Shown piece by piece: positions 9,391-17,403 of a stretch of DNA of 64,000 bases (position 1 is the first letter of the stretch; the number at the start of each line of letters is the position of its first letter). The position numbers were made by a program, and so were the translations under genes. Below the pieces are notes generated by a model, which saw only the letters and a program-made list of their open reading frames with translations, had not been told where the DNA came from and searched no databases. The stretch is from UBA1952 sp965246785 (GTDB taxonomy: Bacteria > Bacteroidota > Bacteroidia > Chitinophagales > Chitinophagaceae): positions 1-64,000 of the forward strand of contig CBDFFM010000004.1 of NCBI GenBank assembly GCA_965246785.1. Direction: 5' to 3'.

Positions 9391-9435
9391 TTGTTGGACG
9401 ATGTGCCGCTAACGCTATCCAACATCGTTCAACAA
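9391..9435. repeat. Imperfect inverted repeat upstream of permease
   Basis: TTGTTGGACGATG (9391-9403) pairs with CATCGTTCAACAA (9423-9435), one mismatch in 13. It sits in the 57-bp gap between the DUF stop and the permease start and could be a terminator or attenuator read on the minus strand. The GTTGGACG motif also recurs at 9381. Confidence 0.5.
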
Positions 9436-9437
9436 GT

Positions 9438-9992
9438 TTATTGGCTTGCTCCAAATGACAGCACGCGCTTTGCCTCCTCACTAATAACGGCTACTGCAAT
9501 TGCGCCCGGCGAGTCGCCTTCCTGGTCGGCGAGATAATCCGCGAGGCGGACTTGCAAATCCTTGGCGGGCGCATCAGCGGGGAGTTGACCCGCCAAGCCG
9601 TGGATGAGGGCCAGCTCCTGCTCTTTCATGTGCTTTACCGTTTCCCATACTTGGCGGCTCACGTAAATCTGCTGGGTCAGATTATGCTCCCACTCGGCGT
9701 TAATTGTAAGTACAAGTGCCTGGCGCAATTCACCAATCGTCATCCCCGTTACATACACACGGGGCATGATTTGGCGGGTCTGGATTCTTTCGGTGAAAAG
9801 CGTCAGCCGCTCATACGCTTGCAGGCGTAATGGAATGGTAACATTCTGGCTTTCGTGCAAAAGAGCGAGCTGCTTGCGCTGCAATTCGGTGACGAGAAAT
9901 TTCTGGACAATAAGGTAAGTGATGCCCAGCATCACGGCGGCGGGCAGCGTGTACTTGAGTATTTCCAGCAGGGTAATCAGGGCGGCATTCAT
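9438..9992 (-). CDS. Membrane-anchored unknown protein, Bacteroidota family
   Basis: A 184-residue protein: an N-terminal membrane segment (LKYTLPAAVMLGITYLIV), a basic stretch, and a helical cytosolic domain with conserved-looking LRLQAYERLTLFTERI, NAEWEHNLTQQIYVS and VWETVKHMKEQE. I recognise this pattern from small uncharacterised Bacteroidota proteins, but no function is established. It lies upstream of, and in the same direction as, the permease, with a hairpin between them, so co-transcription is possible. No catalytic residues visible. Confidence 0.75.
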   Translation of the reverse strand: MNAALITLLEILKYTLPAAVMLGITYLIVQKFLVTELQRKQLALLHESQNVTIPLRLQAYERLTLFTERIQTRQIMPRVYVTGMTIGELRQALVLTINAEWEHNLTQQIYVSRQVWETVKHMKEQELALIHGLAGQLPADAPAKDLQVRLADYLADQEGDSPGAIAVAVISEEAKRVLSFGASQ

Positions 9993-10141
9993 GCGGTGCG
10001 CAAATTACAGCCATAGGAATTCGGAATTCAGAATAAGAGTTGAATTCCGGGATTAGAAATTTCCTTTCATAAGAAAGATAGTGTGGCATAGATTTTAAGT
10101 TGGCATCAAAGGGCATTTAACCCAAAATCTTCCTTATAACT

Positions 10142-10611
10142 ATGCAAGCACAAACAGAAGCACTTCTTGAAGTGCTCAACGACCTCGTGAAAATCAATAA
10201 CGACCGTATCGCGGGCTACGAGCGCGCAATCTCCGAGTCTAAAGACCTTGATGTTGACCTCAAAACGATTTTGAAGGCATGATTAAGGAAAGCGAAGGCT
10301 ACAAAGGCGAACTCGTATCACAAATCCAATCCCTTGGCGGAGAAGTTGCTACGGATACAACCCTTTCCGGAAAGGTTTACCGCGCTTGGATGGATGTAAA
10401 AGCTACCTTTTCCGGCGCTTCCCGAAAGGCCATTCTGGAAAACTGCGAGTTTGGCGAAGATGCCTGGCGGCGTTCTTACGAGGCGGCACTTTCTTCCGAT
10501 GCAGAGATGAGCGCAGACGTGCGCCAACTGATTACCGGCCAGTATAATAGTGAGAAAAGCTCGCACGACCTCATTAAGAAATACCGCGACGCGCATGCGG
10601 TTATGGAGTAA
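10142..10611 (+). pseudogene. DUF2383 (PA2169-type) four-helix protein, frameshifted
   Basis: The intact product would be about 156 residues, a ferritin-like four-helix bundle seen in stress regulons. The first 46 codons (MQAQTEALLEVLNDLVKINN...) run into TGA at 10280; the rest continues in another frame from the ATG at 10279 (MIKESEGYKGELVSQI...WMDVKATFSG...ENCEFGEDAW). Family members read ...LKxIFEGMI across the join. Adding one T to the run ATTTTG near 10268-10272 restores IFEGMIKES. So a one-base deletion in a T-run, real or from sequencing, explains the break. Neighbours are stress-type genes (DUF4142, GSP39-like SDR). Confidence 0.85.
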
Positions 10612-10650
10612 GCACTAAAAATTCCAAACACCAAATTTCAACCAACAAAC

Positions 10651-11274
10651 ATGAAACACACCATCAAACTGACGACCCTCGCCCTTGCAATAGGCCTTGC
10701 CTCTTGCGGCGACAACAGCACAACAACGTCCACTACCACTACAGACAGCAACGCAGACACCAAAGCAACGATGTCTGCACAGCCCGCTATGCCCCCGGCA
10801 GACGCTAACGCCAACATGGCGGCGCAGCCTGCCGATGCCGGAATGACTGACCAGGATTTTGTGACGAAGGCCTCTTCCATGAACATTGCCGAAGTGAATG
10901 CCCACAAAGCCGCGCAGACCCATGCAACCACAGCGGACGTGAAAATGCACGCAAAGCATATGCTCACCGACCACACCAAGATGGGCGACGAGATGAAGGC
11001 TCTTGCGTCAAAGAAGAACATGCAGGTGTCCGCAGAGCCGCCGGCTGAGAAGAAGCAAATGCTGGACGATATGAACGCCAGCAAGAAGGGTAAAGATTGG
11101 GATATGGCTTATGTTGACGCACAGGTTAATGACCACAACGAGGCTATTGCCCTTTTTGAAAAAGGCTCTGCCTCTGTAAAGGATGCCGACCTTAAGGCGC
11201 TCATTGACAAGACCCTCCCTACGCTCCGCGACCACCTGAAAATGGTGCAAGACGCGCAGGCTAAGATGAAGTAA
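10651..11274 (+). CDS. DUF4142 lipoprotein
   Basis: A 207-residue predicted lipoprotein: the signal LALAIGLASC gives a lipobox Cys at about residue 18, followed by a Thr/Ser/Asn linker and an Ala-rich spacer, then the helical DUF4142 domain (DQDFVTKASSMNIAEVNAHKAA ... HAKHMLTDHTKMGDEMKALA ... YVDAQVNDHNEAIALFE), which resembles ferritin-like bundles. Function is unproved; homologues are often stress or envelope proteins. It follows the DUF2383 gene by 39 bp and ends before a strong hairpin terminator. High Met and His content is visible in the bundle. Confidence 0.9.
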   Translation: MKHTIKLTTLALAIGLASCGDNSTTTSTTTTDSNADTKATMSAQPAMPPADANANMAAQPADAGMTDQDFVTKASSMNIAEVNAHKAAQTHATTADVKMHAKHMLTDHTKMGDEMKALASKKNMQVSAEPPAEKKQMLDDMNASKKGKDWDMAYVDAQVNDHNEAIALFEKGSASVKDADLKALIDKTLPTLRDHLKMVQDAQAKMK

Positions 11275-11300
11275 TAAGTTTTTTATTGCTCCTGTGAGGA

Positions 11301-11338
11301 GTTAGAGAGCCGGCTGCAAATGCAGCCGGCTCTCTAAC
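11301..11338. terminator. Strong hairpin after DUF4142 gene
   Basis: An 18-bp perfect inverted repeat, arms 11301-11318 (GTTAGAGAGCCGGCTGCA) and 11321-11338, separated by AA. No T-run follows on the plus strand, but one precedes it (GTTTTTTATT at 11278-11287). A smaller hairpin (TTTGTAGA/TCTACAAA, about 11369-11389) follows. Confidence 0.65.
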
Positions 11339-11547
11339 TATACAGCTTAGAGGCATTACCTGTACTCTTTGTAGAAATACATCTACAAAAGAGCCAAAGT
11401 AAATTGTTTGAATTGCACGGACTGCTAATCAAATAGCTATTAACTTGTTGATAGCCAATCTCATTTCTGCATTATTACCCTTTAACTTTTTGGCTGTAAG
11501 TGCGGCAAAGAATTTTCTCTGTTTACGGTAAGCAAAGAAGATTTTTT

Positions 11548-11913
11548 ATGTGGCCTCAGCAAGGAAATAGCAATACAGACCGAACGCCGTTCACAGGTTC
11601 ACTCTCCACCTGCGTAAATAAGGTAGTGAGCGATGGATACGGTGAATGCTTTAAGGTAACGGCCCGCGGGCTATATTCTACATCGCGCAGTCGCTACTAC
11701 CGGGCCGAGCAGGTACAGATAGTGTCTGCCTATCATTTTGAGGCGCAGCCCGAACCGCATAATGTTGCTGATGTGTATCTCATGGAGACCTCCGATGGTC
11801 TGAAGGGTACATTGATTGACGCCTACGGCGATACCAGCATTCACCTGTTTGTTGCTGAAGTGGAGGAAATCCGCCGCAAGATGTCCCGGCACGACAACCG
11901 TAACTTTTGTTAG
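11548..11913 (+). CDS. Small conserved Bacteroidota protein of unknown function
   Basis: About 121 residues. The C-terminal half (AYHFEAQPEPHNVADVYLMETSDG, GTLIDAYGD) matches a small Bacteroidota family often labelled phosphoribosylpyrophosphate synthetase in databases, without any PRPP motif. No signal peptide or membrane segment. I chose ATG 11548 (MWPQQGNSN); a GTG at 11500 would add 16 residues. It stands alone between two terminators. Confidence 0.6.
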   Translation: MWPQQGNSNTDRTPFTGSLSTCVNKVVSDGYGECFKVTARGLYSTSRSRYYRAEQVQIVSAYHFEAQPEPHNVADVYLMETSDGLKGTLIDAYGDTSIHLFVAEVEEIRRKMSRHDNRNFC

Positions 11914-11932
11914 GCCCAACTATCAACGCATA

Positions 11933-11964
11933 AAAGCAGCGAACCCTATTCGCTGCTTTCTTTT
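11933..11964 (+). terminator. Rho-independent terminator
   Basis: AAAGCAGCGA (11933-11942) pairs with TCGCTGCTTT (11950-11959), followed by CTTTT. It lies 20 bp after the small-protein stop at 11913. Confidence 0.8.
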
Positions 11965-11990
11965 ATCAAAAAAGCCTACCGCTTAGCATC

Positions 11991-12843
11991 ATGGCCAACA
12001 ACCCCAACTCGCCCGGCAGTAAGGGCGGCGACAAAAAGGAATTTGAGCGCGAGCTTCGCATACCGCCCATCCGCGAAGGCTACAAAGGCAGCGGCAAGCT
12101 GCAAGGCAAAGCCGCCGTCATTACCGGCGGCGATTCCGGCATTGGCCGCGCTATAGCCATCCATTACGCGCGCGAAGGCGCAGATGTGATGATCGCTTAC
12201 AATGAGGCAGATGCCGATGCCGCCGAAACGGCGCGCCTCGTAAGCGCGGAGGGCCATCGCTGCGAGACTTTTAAAGGCGACCTGAGCGCAGAGCCTGCTT
12301 GCGAACAGCTTATAATGGCTGCCATCGCGGCATTTGGCCGCATAGATGTGCTAGTGAACAACGCCGCTAACCATGAGGAAGACCTTAGCATCCAAGGCAT
12401 AAGCCGCGAGCAGTTAGAGCGCACCTTCGCCACCAATATTTACTCCTACTTTTACTGCACAAAGGCCGCCGAGCCGCATCTTAAAGAAGGCGCCGCCATC
12501 ATCAATACTGCCTCTGTGGTGGCCTACCGCGGCAGCGAGCACCTGGTCGACTACTCCGCTACAAAAGGCGCCGTGGTGGCCTTCACACGCTCCCTCGCGA
12601 AGAACCTCGCTCCCAAAAAAAATCCGCGTCAATGGCGTTGCACCGGGCCCCATTTGGACGCCACTTGTGGTCTCTTCCTTTGATAGGGAGCGTCTCAAAG
12701 AATTTGGTAAAGACACGCCCCTCGGCAGGGCAGGGTACCCGCAAGAGCTTGGCCCCGCCTACGTCTATCTAGCGAGCGACGATAGTAGCTATGTTACCGG
12801 CCAGTTCATCCACATTAATGGCGGCGATGCGGTGGTCAGTTGA
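11991..12843 (+). pseudogene. GSP39/YghA-like short-chain dehydrogenase, frameshifted
   Basis: The intact product would be about 284 residues, a NAD(P)-dependent oxidoreductase of the general-stress SDR group. Seen: long N-terminal extension, VITGGDSGIGRAIA nucleotide loop, VNNAA, and the catalytic YSATKGAVVAF. After LAPKK the frame breaks at an A8 run (12604-12611); removing one A gives IRVNGVAPGPIWTPLV, then DTPLGRAGYPQEL and TGQFIHINGGDAVVS to a TGA at 12841. The uncorrected frame ends at 12683. A one-base homopolymer expansion is the simplest cause. The enzyme core is otherwise intact, so this may well be a sequence error. Substrate unknown. Confidence 0.85.
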
Positions 12844-12994
12844 GCTGTTTATGGGATTTTTTATTTAGTCCGCTGCAGCGCGCTATTAAACGGCCATTGC
12901 CTGCCCTTAACTCGTTTCAGAGTCGCACATTTCAGGGGCTGTCAGTCTATTGGGCTTTTCACTTAGGCATATTTCCCTTGGCGAAACATAGGAA

Positions 12995-13162
12995 CATTAG
13001 CCATTGCATAGCTTACAATGCCAGATGTGATACCGAAATTGCCCGGTGCATAAGTGTAAATGCCCGGTGCGAGTGCGTAAATGCCAGCTATAATCGTGTA
13101 AATACCCGAAGCGAAGGCAAAAAACGTCAGCTTTCCGCAATAATGACAGGTGATTATTCTAT
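12995..13162. repeat. Intergenic degenerate 21-bp repeat array
   Basis: Aligned on the core AAATGCC: CAATGCC 13016, AATTGCC 13037, AAATGCC 13058, AAATGCC 13079, AAATACC 13100, with weaker units at 12995, 13121 and 13142. Spacing is exactly 21 bp for the strong units. The unit sequence (core TAAATGCCCGGTG) is unrelated to the array at 1521. A 169-codon frame crosses this region (12840-13349), but its lower half overlaps the S4 gene in another frame and it looks non-coding. The remaining sequence 12844-12994 shows nothing I can assign. Confidence 0.8.
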
Positions 13163-13257
13163 GCTAAGTGAGAGGCATGGGCTGCTCGCAGAAAGTCGGC
13201 AACATAATTGTAATCTCAAACACTATCCATCCTCGTTTAACATCTTTCAGCAGCCTC

Positions 13258-13665
13258 ATGTCCGCCACCGAAAAGCTCCGCATCGACAAATATCTCTGGG
13301 CCATCCGCATCTTCAAGACCCGTACCCTCGCTACCGCGGCCTGCGATGAAGGCAAGGTGAAGCTGGCCGGCCAAAACATCAAGCCCGCCCGCGCCGTAGC
13401 CATCGGCGACCGCTACGACATCAAGACGCCCGCCCGCCGCTGGACTATTGAGGTGACCAGCCTCCTGCACAATCGCGCGAGCTACGAAGAGGCGATTAAG
13501 AATTACATAGACCTCACGACCGAAGAAGATCGCCAGCCGGCGCAATACCTGCAATCATCCTTCTATACCGGCAAGCGCCTTAGCCGTACCGGTAAGCCTA
13601 CCAAAAAGCAGCGCCGTGACCTCGGAGATGCGCTCGGCCCGGGGGAAATTGGCGAGGAGACATGA
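13258..13665 (+). CDS. S4-domain RNA-binding protein (Hsp15-like)
   Basis: A 135-residue cytosolic protein. The N-terminal S4 domain is clear: KLRIDKYLWAIRIFKTRTLA, then CDEGKVKLAGQNIKPAR and VAIGDRYDIK. In E. coli the related Hsp15 (HslR) binds stalled 50S subunits carrying peptidyl-tRNA. The C-terminal tail is basic (GKPTKKQRRDLGDA), common in this family. Start 13258 (MSATEKLR) follows the family; the longer frame from 13168 is not conserved-looking. It ends in a bidirectional terminator. Confidence 0.88.
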   Translation: MSATEKLRIDKYLWAIRIFKTRTLATAACDEGKVKLAGQNIKPARAVAIGDRYDIKTPARRWTIEVTSLLHNRASYEEAIKNYIDLTTEEDRQPAQYLQSSFYTGKRLSRTGKPTKKQRRDLGDALGPGEIGEET

Positions 13666-13696
13666 AAAACCCGGCATTAAAATACCGGGTTTTTCA
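13663..13696. terminator. Bidirectional rho-independent terminator
   Basis: TGAAAAACCCGG (13663-13674) pairs with CCGGGTTTTTCA (13685-13696), loop of 10 bases. The A-run and T-run serve both the S4 gene and the convergent BNR gene. Confidence 0.9.
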
Positions 13697-13716
13697 AAGA
13701 TTCACGGTTTTGAAAC

Positions 13717-14754
13717 TTACCAGATAGTCCGCAGGTCGGCTGGATACATAAGCGTCCAGTTCTGCCCGAAGTCTTCGCTACGATACAGACCATTATTAGT
13801 AGCTATATAGACGTACTTCTTAATGAGCCCGTTTTTATATACATCCTGCTTTCCGGTAATGCCATACACTGATGTATAGGATTTCAGGCCATTGTTAGAG
13901 GGTACAAGCGTTCCGCCGACAAGGCGGTAAATGCCGGTGGAATCTGTGCCGACAAGGAGACTCTGACCAAAAGGTGCCGCGCATGCGTATAACTTGTGAT
14001 TACTCCCGTTTGGCAGGCCGGGGTATTTCTTCCAGCCTGTATTTTGGGTGGTATCAAAAAAATAAACACCGCTGCCATTGTAGTCCGTAGCTACCGGACT
14101 ATTGTTGAATGAAGACAGGTAGAAAGCGCCGGGGGGGAAGGGAGAGGTTGGATTAATTTCAATCCATTTGGCGTTTACATTAGCGCGAATATAAAAGCGG
14201 GGACCGGCATTATCCAGCGCCCAAAGACTTTGAGCCGGATCATCTAACTGCACGATAGAAGAAATGCCGCCGGGGGTGGGAGGAGTGCCTCCTGCCGGTA
14301 CCTGAAACGCATTGTCCACCTGCCACGTAACGCCATTGTCTTCGCTATATTCCAGGCCGCTGCCTTGGGTGCTGGCTACATATACACGTCCGTAAGAAGG
14401 TACGTCCGTAAGCATACTGGCCCATCGGGCGGCAGGATTCACGGTATTGAGGCGGTAGTTGAAAGACTTACCGTTATCAGAAGACACGAACAGATTCTTC
14501 TTGATAAAGATGATATTCCCGCCGGATATTATTATAGCTCTGTCGGCTACACCATCTGTACCCGTACCGGGAAATGTGCGATAGCTCAGTCCGTCATTGG
14601 TATTCATCAGGCCGCCGAGGCGGTCGGCGAAGAAAACGCCGTACGGCGTGATTACGACTTTATTGTTGTCAATGCCGTTTTCCTTGCGGCAACTGCCGAA
14701 GGCCAACGCACCCGTGAGCAATATGAGTAAAGAATAACACTTACGGTGTCTCAT
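13717..14754 (-). CDS. BNR/Asp-box repeat lipoprotein
   Basis: About 345 residues. A signal with lipobox LAFGSC predicts a lipoprotein. Asp-box-like turns (SSDNGKSF, YSEDNGVTW, RSEDFGQNW) spaced through the chain indicate a sialidase-type beta-propeller, as in photosystem stability-factor-like or exo-sialidase-like proteins; no catalytic sialidase residues can be pointed out. Start 14754 (MRHRKCYSLLILL) is chosen for the signal peptide; an upstream ATG at 14817 would bury it. It is followed by a terminator shared with the S4 gene. Confidence 0.78.
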   Translation of the reverse strand: MRHRKCYSLLILLTGALAFGSCRKENGIDNNKVVITPYGVFFADRLGGLMNTNDGLSYRTFPGTGTDGVADRAIIISGGNIIFIKKNLFVSSDNGKSFNYRLNTVNPAARWASMLTDVPSYGRVYVASTQGSGLEYSEDNGVTWQVDNAFQVPAGGTPPTPGGISSIVQLDDPAQSLWALDNAGPRFYIRANVNAKWIEINPTSPFPPGAFYLSSFNNSPVATDYNGSGVYFFDTTQNTGWKKYPGLPNGSNHKLYACAAPFGQSLLVGTDSTGIYRLVGGTLVPSNNGLKSYTSVYGITGKQDVYKNGLIKKYVYIATNNGLYRSEDFGQNWTLMYPADLRTIW

Positions 14755-14889
14755 GCGCGGAGCCGAAATTTTGGACAAGATTGCATTTTTTAGCCGCATT
14801 GCCAAGTTTTTTATCAAGAAATCGTTAGCTACAGGCGATGCAGAACGGATTAGACGGCCAATTGCCGTGAAAGGTTAGGCACTAAATCT

Positions 14890-16593
14890 TTAGCGCATAC
14901 TTATTGCGGGCCGCGCTCTGTTATGGAGCGCAGCAAGCCGCTGTGCCATGCGCAGGAGTTGCAGCAGGCTGCTTTCGTTTTTATCAGTAAAGAGCAGCTT
15001 TAAGCGGTATTCATTTGCGCCGTCCTTAAACTCGCCGCCATTCATGCTAGCGGTGGTGAAGGTCTTGCGTACTATAGCAACTGACGAGTCCTGAGTGCCA
15101 CCCGTTACACCAGCGGCTATGATGCTGCGCAGGTCGGCCCAGGCGCCTATAGGGTGGCCGCTCACTTCACTGTGAACAGCATCCGGCATAGCACCGCCGC
15201 GCTCCCGGAGAAAAGCCTGTGCTTCCGTGGCCTTTGTGGATACGGCAATGTACTTATCGCCAAGCACGAGTGTCCCTTCATTCATTCCGGAAAATATGTA
15301 GGTATTTGGGGCAGTTTGCCGCATCAGGTTCGCGCCGCCGGCAAGGCTAACAAGTTTCATTAGCTTCCCCCGGTCACCTATTTTCAAGGCGAAAACAAAG
15401 TCCATGTGCGAGCCGATAGTCATTTGAGACTGCTGCGGGAAGTCGTCGGTAAGGGCAGTATCCGTCTCTTGTGTCATGTGGAAATTGTTTACGGCCATTA
15501 CCATATCACCCGAGAAGCCGCCGAGCACATCGTCAAGCGTCAGGCCCTGCGACATAAGCGCAAGGTTGGCCATGCCGGAAAGGTTCATTTTTTCCAGCAT
15601 CAGCTTAATGGCAGCAGGGGAGAGGTGGAAGCCGGCGGCCATATTCAGGCCAGGCGTGGGCAGTCGGCGGAGCATATCGCCGTCCACAGGCTCACGACCA
15701 AATTCCTTTGCTACCGGCCGCATGCTGTCCGAGGCGTAGTAGCGCATGAGGCCTTTTATCTCGCCCCTCTCAAAGTCATATCCCGCCGCCATGGCGCTGC
15801 CTTTAAAGAGGGTATTACCCATGCTCATGCCCAGCATCCCGAGACCGGCCGCATCGCCGAGCTGACTGTTGTACATATCCATCAGCGCATCGTAGCTCAT
15901 CCAGAAGGTGATGTCATGACCCGCCTTTTCCAGTTCCGCGAATCGGCTTACATCGTCTATGCCGGAAGATTTTACGGGCCGGAACGCGGCAGCCAATTCC
16001 TGCATACTTGCAGCCTCGTCCGGCACTTCTTCCGTCCAACTGTATGGCTCGCCGTCGATGGCCATTCCGCCAAGCGTATCTGTGTGCGCCTCCTCATTAT
16101 GCGCTACTTTTCGCACCATCGGGTTCATGACGATAAGCACATCGTCATTCCAGCCCAAGACTGCTTTGCCGAATATGAAGGCCTGATTGCGCCCTTCCAC
16201 CTTGCTCATGGCTGCCTGCGGAAAGTGGCCGCGTAGATAATCCATCACCTTGCCCGCGTCTTCCAACGGCAGCACGGCCGCCAGCTTCATGCTGCCCGCG
16301 AAGCGGGTGTCGGGCTTCGCATACGCATAAAGTGTACTGCCGAAGTCAATACCGGACTGCTCCAAATCCTTGACTGCCGCCGGTGCCTGGCCGCCGTTCC
16401 CGCTTTTGCGCAGCTCATCCAGCAGCCCGCTGCCGGTAATGGCGCTCCACGCAAGCTCTTTACGCAACTCGTCGGTATGGATACCGAGCACGGCAAAGGC
16501 GTCTTTGGGAATGTAGCGGGCATGCTTCGGCACGCGGTGACAAGAGGTCAGAAGCAGAATAGCTGCTACAGGCAGAAAAAGGTTGCGAAACAT
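14890..16593 (-). CDS. DUF4836 family lipoprotein
   Basis: A 567-residue predicted lipoprotein (FLPVAAILLLTSC, then HRVPKHARYIPKDAFAVLGI, the typical DUF4836 opening). The family is widespread in Bacteroidota envelopes; its role is unknown. The chain has repeated structural halves with AVLPLEDAGKVMDYLR and FALKIGDRGKLMKLV, suggesting duplicated domains. Start 16593 is preferred over 16620: it gives a good signal peptide and a TATTTTTG box lies six bases upstream. The gene follows the DUF3127 gene on the same strand beyond a GC-rich hairpin. Confidence 0.88.
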   Translation of the reverse strand: MFRNLFLPVAAILLLTSCHRVPKHARYIPKDAFAVLGIHTDELRKELAWSAITGSGLLDELRKSGNGGQAPAAVKDLEQSGIDFGSTLYAYAKPDTRFAGSMKLAAVLPLEDAGKVMDYLRGHFPQAAMSKVEGRNQAFIFGKAVLGWNDDVLIVMNPMVRKVAHNEEAHTDTLGGMAIDGEPYSWTEEVPDEAASMQELAAAFRPVKSSGIDDVSRFAELEKAGHDITFWMSYDALMDMYNSQLGDAAGLGMLGMSMGNTLFKGSAMAAGYDFERGEIKGLMRYYASDSMRPVAKEFGREPVDGDMLRRLPTPGLNMAAGFHLSPAAIKLMLEKMNLSGMANLALMSQGLTLDDVLGGFSGDMVMAVNNFHMTQETDTALTDDFPQQSQMTIGSHMDFVFALKIGDRGKLMKLVSLAGGANLMRQTAPNTYIFSGMNEGTLVLGDKYIAVSTKATEAQAFLRERGGAMPDAVHSEVSGHPIGAWADLRSIIAAGVTGGTQDSSVAIVRKTFTTASMNGGEFKDGANEYRLKLLFTDKNESSLLQLLRMAQRLAALHNRARPAISMR

Positions 16594-16599
16594 AAAGGG

Positions 16600-16607
16600 C
16601 AAAAATA
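16600..16607 (-). promoter_or_regulatory. Candidate -7 box TATTTTTG before DUF4836 gene
   Basis: On the minus strand TATTTTTG matches TAnnTTTG and stands six bases before the ATG at 16593, the same geometry as at 1758. It also serves as the T-run of the hairpin at 16610-16647, so termination and initiation may share bases. Confidence 0.45.
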
Positions 16608-16609
16608 AA

Positions 16610-16647
16610 GCGCGGCGCAAGGGCCGAAAAGCCGCAATGCGCCGCGC
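16610..16647 (-). terminator. GC-rich hairpin after DUF3127 gene
   Basis: GCGCGGCGCA (16610-16619) pairs with TGCGCCGCGC (16638-16647). Read on the minus strand it is followed by TTTATTTTT, giving a rho-independent terminator 23 bp after the DUF3127 stop. Confidence 0.7.
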
Positions 16648-16669
16648 AAGGCTATTATCTGTTTAATAA

Positions 16670-17245
16670 TTAGAACGGCAGGTCGTCTGCAGCTTCTGCA
16701 CCTCCGCCGGAATTTGTATTCTGGTATGCAGGCGCGGCATTGCCGGAGTTATTATTGTTGTTGCTCCAATTTCCTCCGCTGTTATTGTTGTTGCCGTAGG
16801 CGGCATTGTTACCGTTGTTGTTACCCCAGTTGTTATTACTGTTAGCGCCACTGGCGTTGTTGTTATAGTTGTCATTGTTACTGCCCTGGTTGTTGCCTCC
16901 GGTGCCGTAGTTGTAGCCTTGATTGCTGCCGGCGTTCTGGCCATTGCCGGCTATATCTGCCTTTTCAATGCGCCATGCATCAAGATTGGAAAAGTAGGAC
17001 ACCTTGCCTTCCTTTTCATAACGGTTGCCTTTGATGCTGAAATTGACGCGCAGCACGTCGCCGACGTTGAAGCGGTCTATAATGTCGGTCTTGTTTTGCA
17101 CGAGCTGCATCTTGGCGAAGTTGGTGAAGGAAGAGCCGTTCACCTCTTCGGTTACCTCAATCACGAACTCGCGCTTGCGGAAGCGGTCGTTCACGGTCTG
17201 GGTATCGTACTTTTCTACCAGCTTGCCTGTAATTTCTAGATTCAT
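16670..17245 (-). CDS. DUF3127 protein with SSB-like C-terminal tip
   Basis: A 191-residue cytosolic protein. The first 90 or so residues form a DUF3127 domain (MNLEITGKLVEKYDTQTV, KREFVIEVTEEVNG, VLRVNFSIKGNRYEKEGK, YFSNLDAWRIEK), an OB-fold-like module seen in Bacteroidota. A 90-residue Asn/Gly-rich disordered linker follows, ending in AEAADDLPF. The acidic DD-hydrophobic-PF tip is the hallmark by which bacterial SSB recruits repair and replication partners. The layout OB domain, flexible linker, acidic tip therefore suggests a single-stranded nucleic-acid binder (inference). A TATCTTTG promoter lies upstream. Confidence 0.88.
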   Translation of the reverse strand: MNLEITGKLVEKYDTQTVNDRFRKREFVIEVTEEVNGSSFTNFAKMQLVQNKTDIIDRFNVGDVLRVNFSIKGNRYEKEGKVSYFSNLDAWRIEKADIAGNGQNAGSNQGYNYGTGGNNQGSNNDNYNNNASGANSNNNWGNNNGNNAAYGNNNNSGGNWSNNNNNSGNAAPAYQNTNSGGGAEAADDLPF

Positions 17246-17287
17246 GGCAGGTTTACTTTTTTATTAATGAACAATGGTTGGTAACTC

Positions 17288-17295
17288 CAAAGATA
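17288..17295 (-). promoter_or_regulatory. Candidate -7 box TATCTTTG before DUF3127 gene
   Basis: TATCTTTG on the minus strand, 42 bases before the ATG at 17245, fits TAnnTTTG. A TTG (complement of CAA at 17313) lies 17 bp upstream as a weak -33 candidate. Confidence 0.45.
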
Positions 17296-17403
17296 ATCAT
17301 ATTGCGGTAGGGCAAGTAGCGCGCCAACCGGCTATTTTTTTCCTTGCGGAAGGATTGGCTATAGCGGTATTATCTTAGCGCAGAAGCCCTTCACAAAGCT
17401 CTG

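Noticed and set aside
12840..13349. 169-codon frame with NARC-like repeats before the S4 gene
   Set aside because: It starts within the SDR stop, crosses the 21-bp array and then overlaps the S4 gene in another frame; the repeats in the peptide are just the DNA array read in frame.
15406..16236. Plus-strand frame of 276 codons
   Set aside because: Antisense to the DUF4836 lipoprotein gene, which has a signal peptide, lipobox and promoter.
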